Positions 63,496-64,000 of a DNA stretch of 64,000 nucleotides are shown piece by piece. A program made the translations under genes and the position numbers. The notes beneath the pieces are model-generated. The model had not been told where the DNA came from, searched no databases, and saw only the letters and a program-made list of their open reading frames with translations. Location: positions 10,971,501 to 11,035,500 of the forward strand of contig JAFFSR010000136.1 of NCBI GenBank assembly GCA_017163975.1, written 5' to 3'. Numbering within the stretch: position 1 is the stretch's first letter; each line of letters starts with the position of its first letter. Origin of the DNA: Anastatus disparis. Its lineage: Eukaryota > Arthropoda > Insecta > Hymenoptera > Eupelmidae.

Positions 63496-64000
63496 TTTAT
63501 GACGAAGTAGTCACTGGGGTAGTACAAACTCTCATCTCTAACCATTACTATTTATTTATCACGTGGAACTAAATAAAAGTTTTAAATAATAATAGTCTTT
63601 TACTATTGAAGTTGGGATGATTATACGAATAATGATTTATTTATATTAAGATTTAATACGTAATATATTCATTAATCCAAATAGTAATAATAAATAAAAG
63701 TTACCTTGGTAGAAATGTGAACATAAAAAATGGTGTATATAAAAATTTAATGTTATTAGTAATAATAATGCCAAAGAAATGGCCATACAATGTTAAAAAA
63801 AGCGTTTCCATTTTTAATGGGCATAAAATGGTAAAAAAAACGTTTCAGTTGCCACCAAAATATTGATTAAAGTTAAAATTTATATACTTTTTAATTATAT
63901 TTGATATTTCTATTTTCATTAAAGATTTAGATAAATTAAACAAGGAATAATTTTCTTGAAAGTCAATTTCTCATATAGGAATGTAATAAAACTTTTTTCA
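63496..64000. other. AT-rich terminal stretch
   Basis: I see no gene or structured repeat here. Two similar A-rich words (TGTTAAAAAAAGCGTTTCC near 63,790 and GGTAAAAAAAACGTTTCAG near 63,830) suggest a small local duplication. Confidence 0.5.

Noticed and set aside
1..64000. tRNA genes and CRISPR-like arrays
   Set aside because: No B-box-like GGTTCGAATCC with a matching acceptor stem was seen. The only regular array (61,423-61,643) has no spacers, so it is a minisatellite.

Overview
This is an AT-rich (roughly 70-75% A+T by eye) nuclear segment of an insect genome. It has small GT-AG introns, several single-copy metazoan housekeeping genes and many short AT-rich repeats. The protein sequences and the repeat style suggest Hymenoptera, but I could not confirm the order. 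There are no bacterial operons, rRNA genes, CRISPR arrays or recognisable tRNA genes.

Layout, left to right. 1-14,751 holds no exon I can support and may be a large intron of the next gene; it contains a 681-bp non-autonomous DNA-transposon-like element flanked by TTAA (6,033-6,721). 14,752-16,114 (-) is a long acidic, disordered N-terminal coding exon, probably of a reticulon-like (Rtnl1) long isoform, whose membrane-domain exons are not visible here. 16,115-22,712 is a regulatory/intergenic tract with a G-quadruplex motif and candidate promoters on both strands. 22,713-26,721 (+) is a complete 10-exon serine palmitoyltransferase subunit 2 gene (SPTLC2/lace, 570 aa). 28,213-28,972 (-) is Gemin6 (168 aa). 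33,877-38,160 (-) is a complete 13-exon exportin-1 (XPO1/CRM1/embargoed, 1,062 aa), with an untranslated exon upstream. 44,884-50,960 (+) is a complete 19-exon RAB3GAP2 (1,420 aa). 51,906-59,075 (-) is a 3-exon acylphosphatase-like gene (104 aa) that lacks the catalytic arginine. 59,076-64,000 is intergenic and carries a striking cluster: a 20-bp minisatellite, a 300-bp fold-back, a GC-rich hairpin block and a large imperfect palindrome.

The genes do not form a pathway. They act in sphingolipid synthesis in the ER (lace), ER shaping (reticulon, if correct), snRNP assembly (Gemin6), nuclear export (XPO1), and Rab3/Rab18 control and ER/autophagy traffic (RAB3GAP2). lace and Gemin6 are tail-to-tail, as are RAB3GAP2 and the acylphosphatase gene, while XPO1 and RAB3GAP2 are divergent. 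Gene models were built by hand from reading frames, splice sites and recalled family sequences. All coding phases close exactly, which is the main support for the exon borders.

The most unusual points are: (1) a 73-bp copy of the XPO1 start-codon region, 5 kb upstream on the opposite strand beside a 357-bp fold-back, making a chimeric 38-aa ORF; (2) the 61.3-62.7 kb cluster, in which a tandem 20-mer and a nearby palindrome share the same core motif; (3) the acylphosphatase paralogue without its catalytic Arg; (4) a nest of TA-flanked miniature elements at 42.5-42.9 kb.
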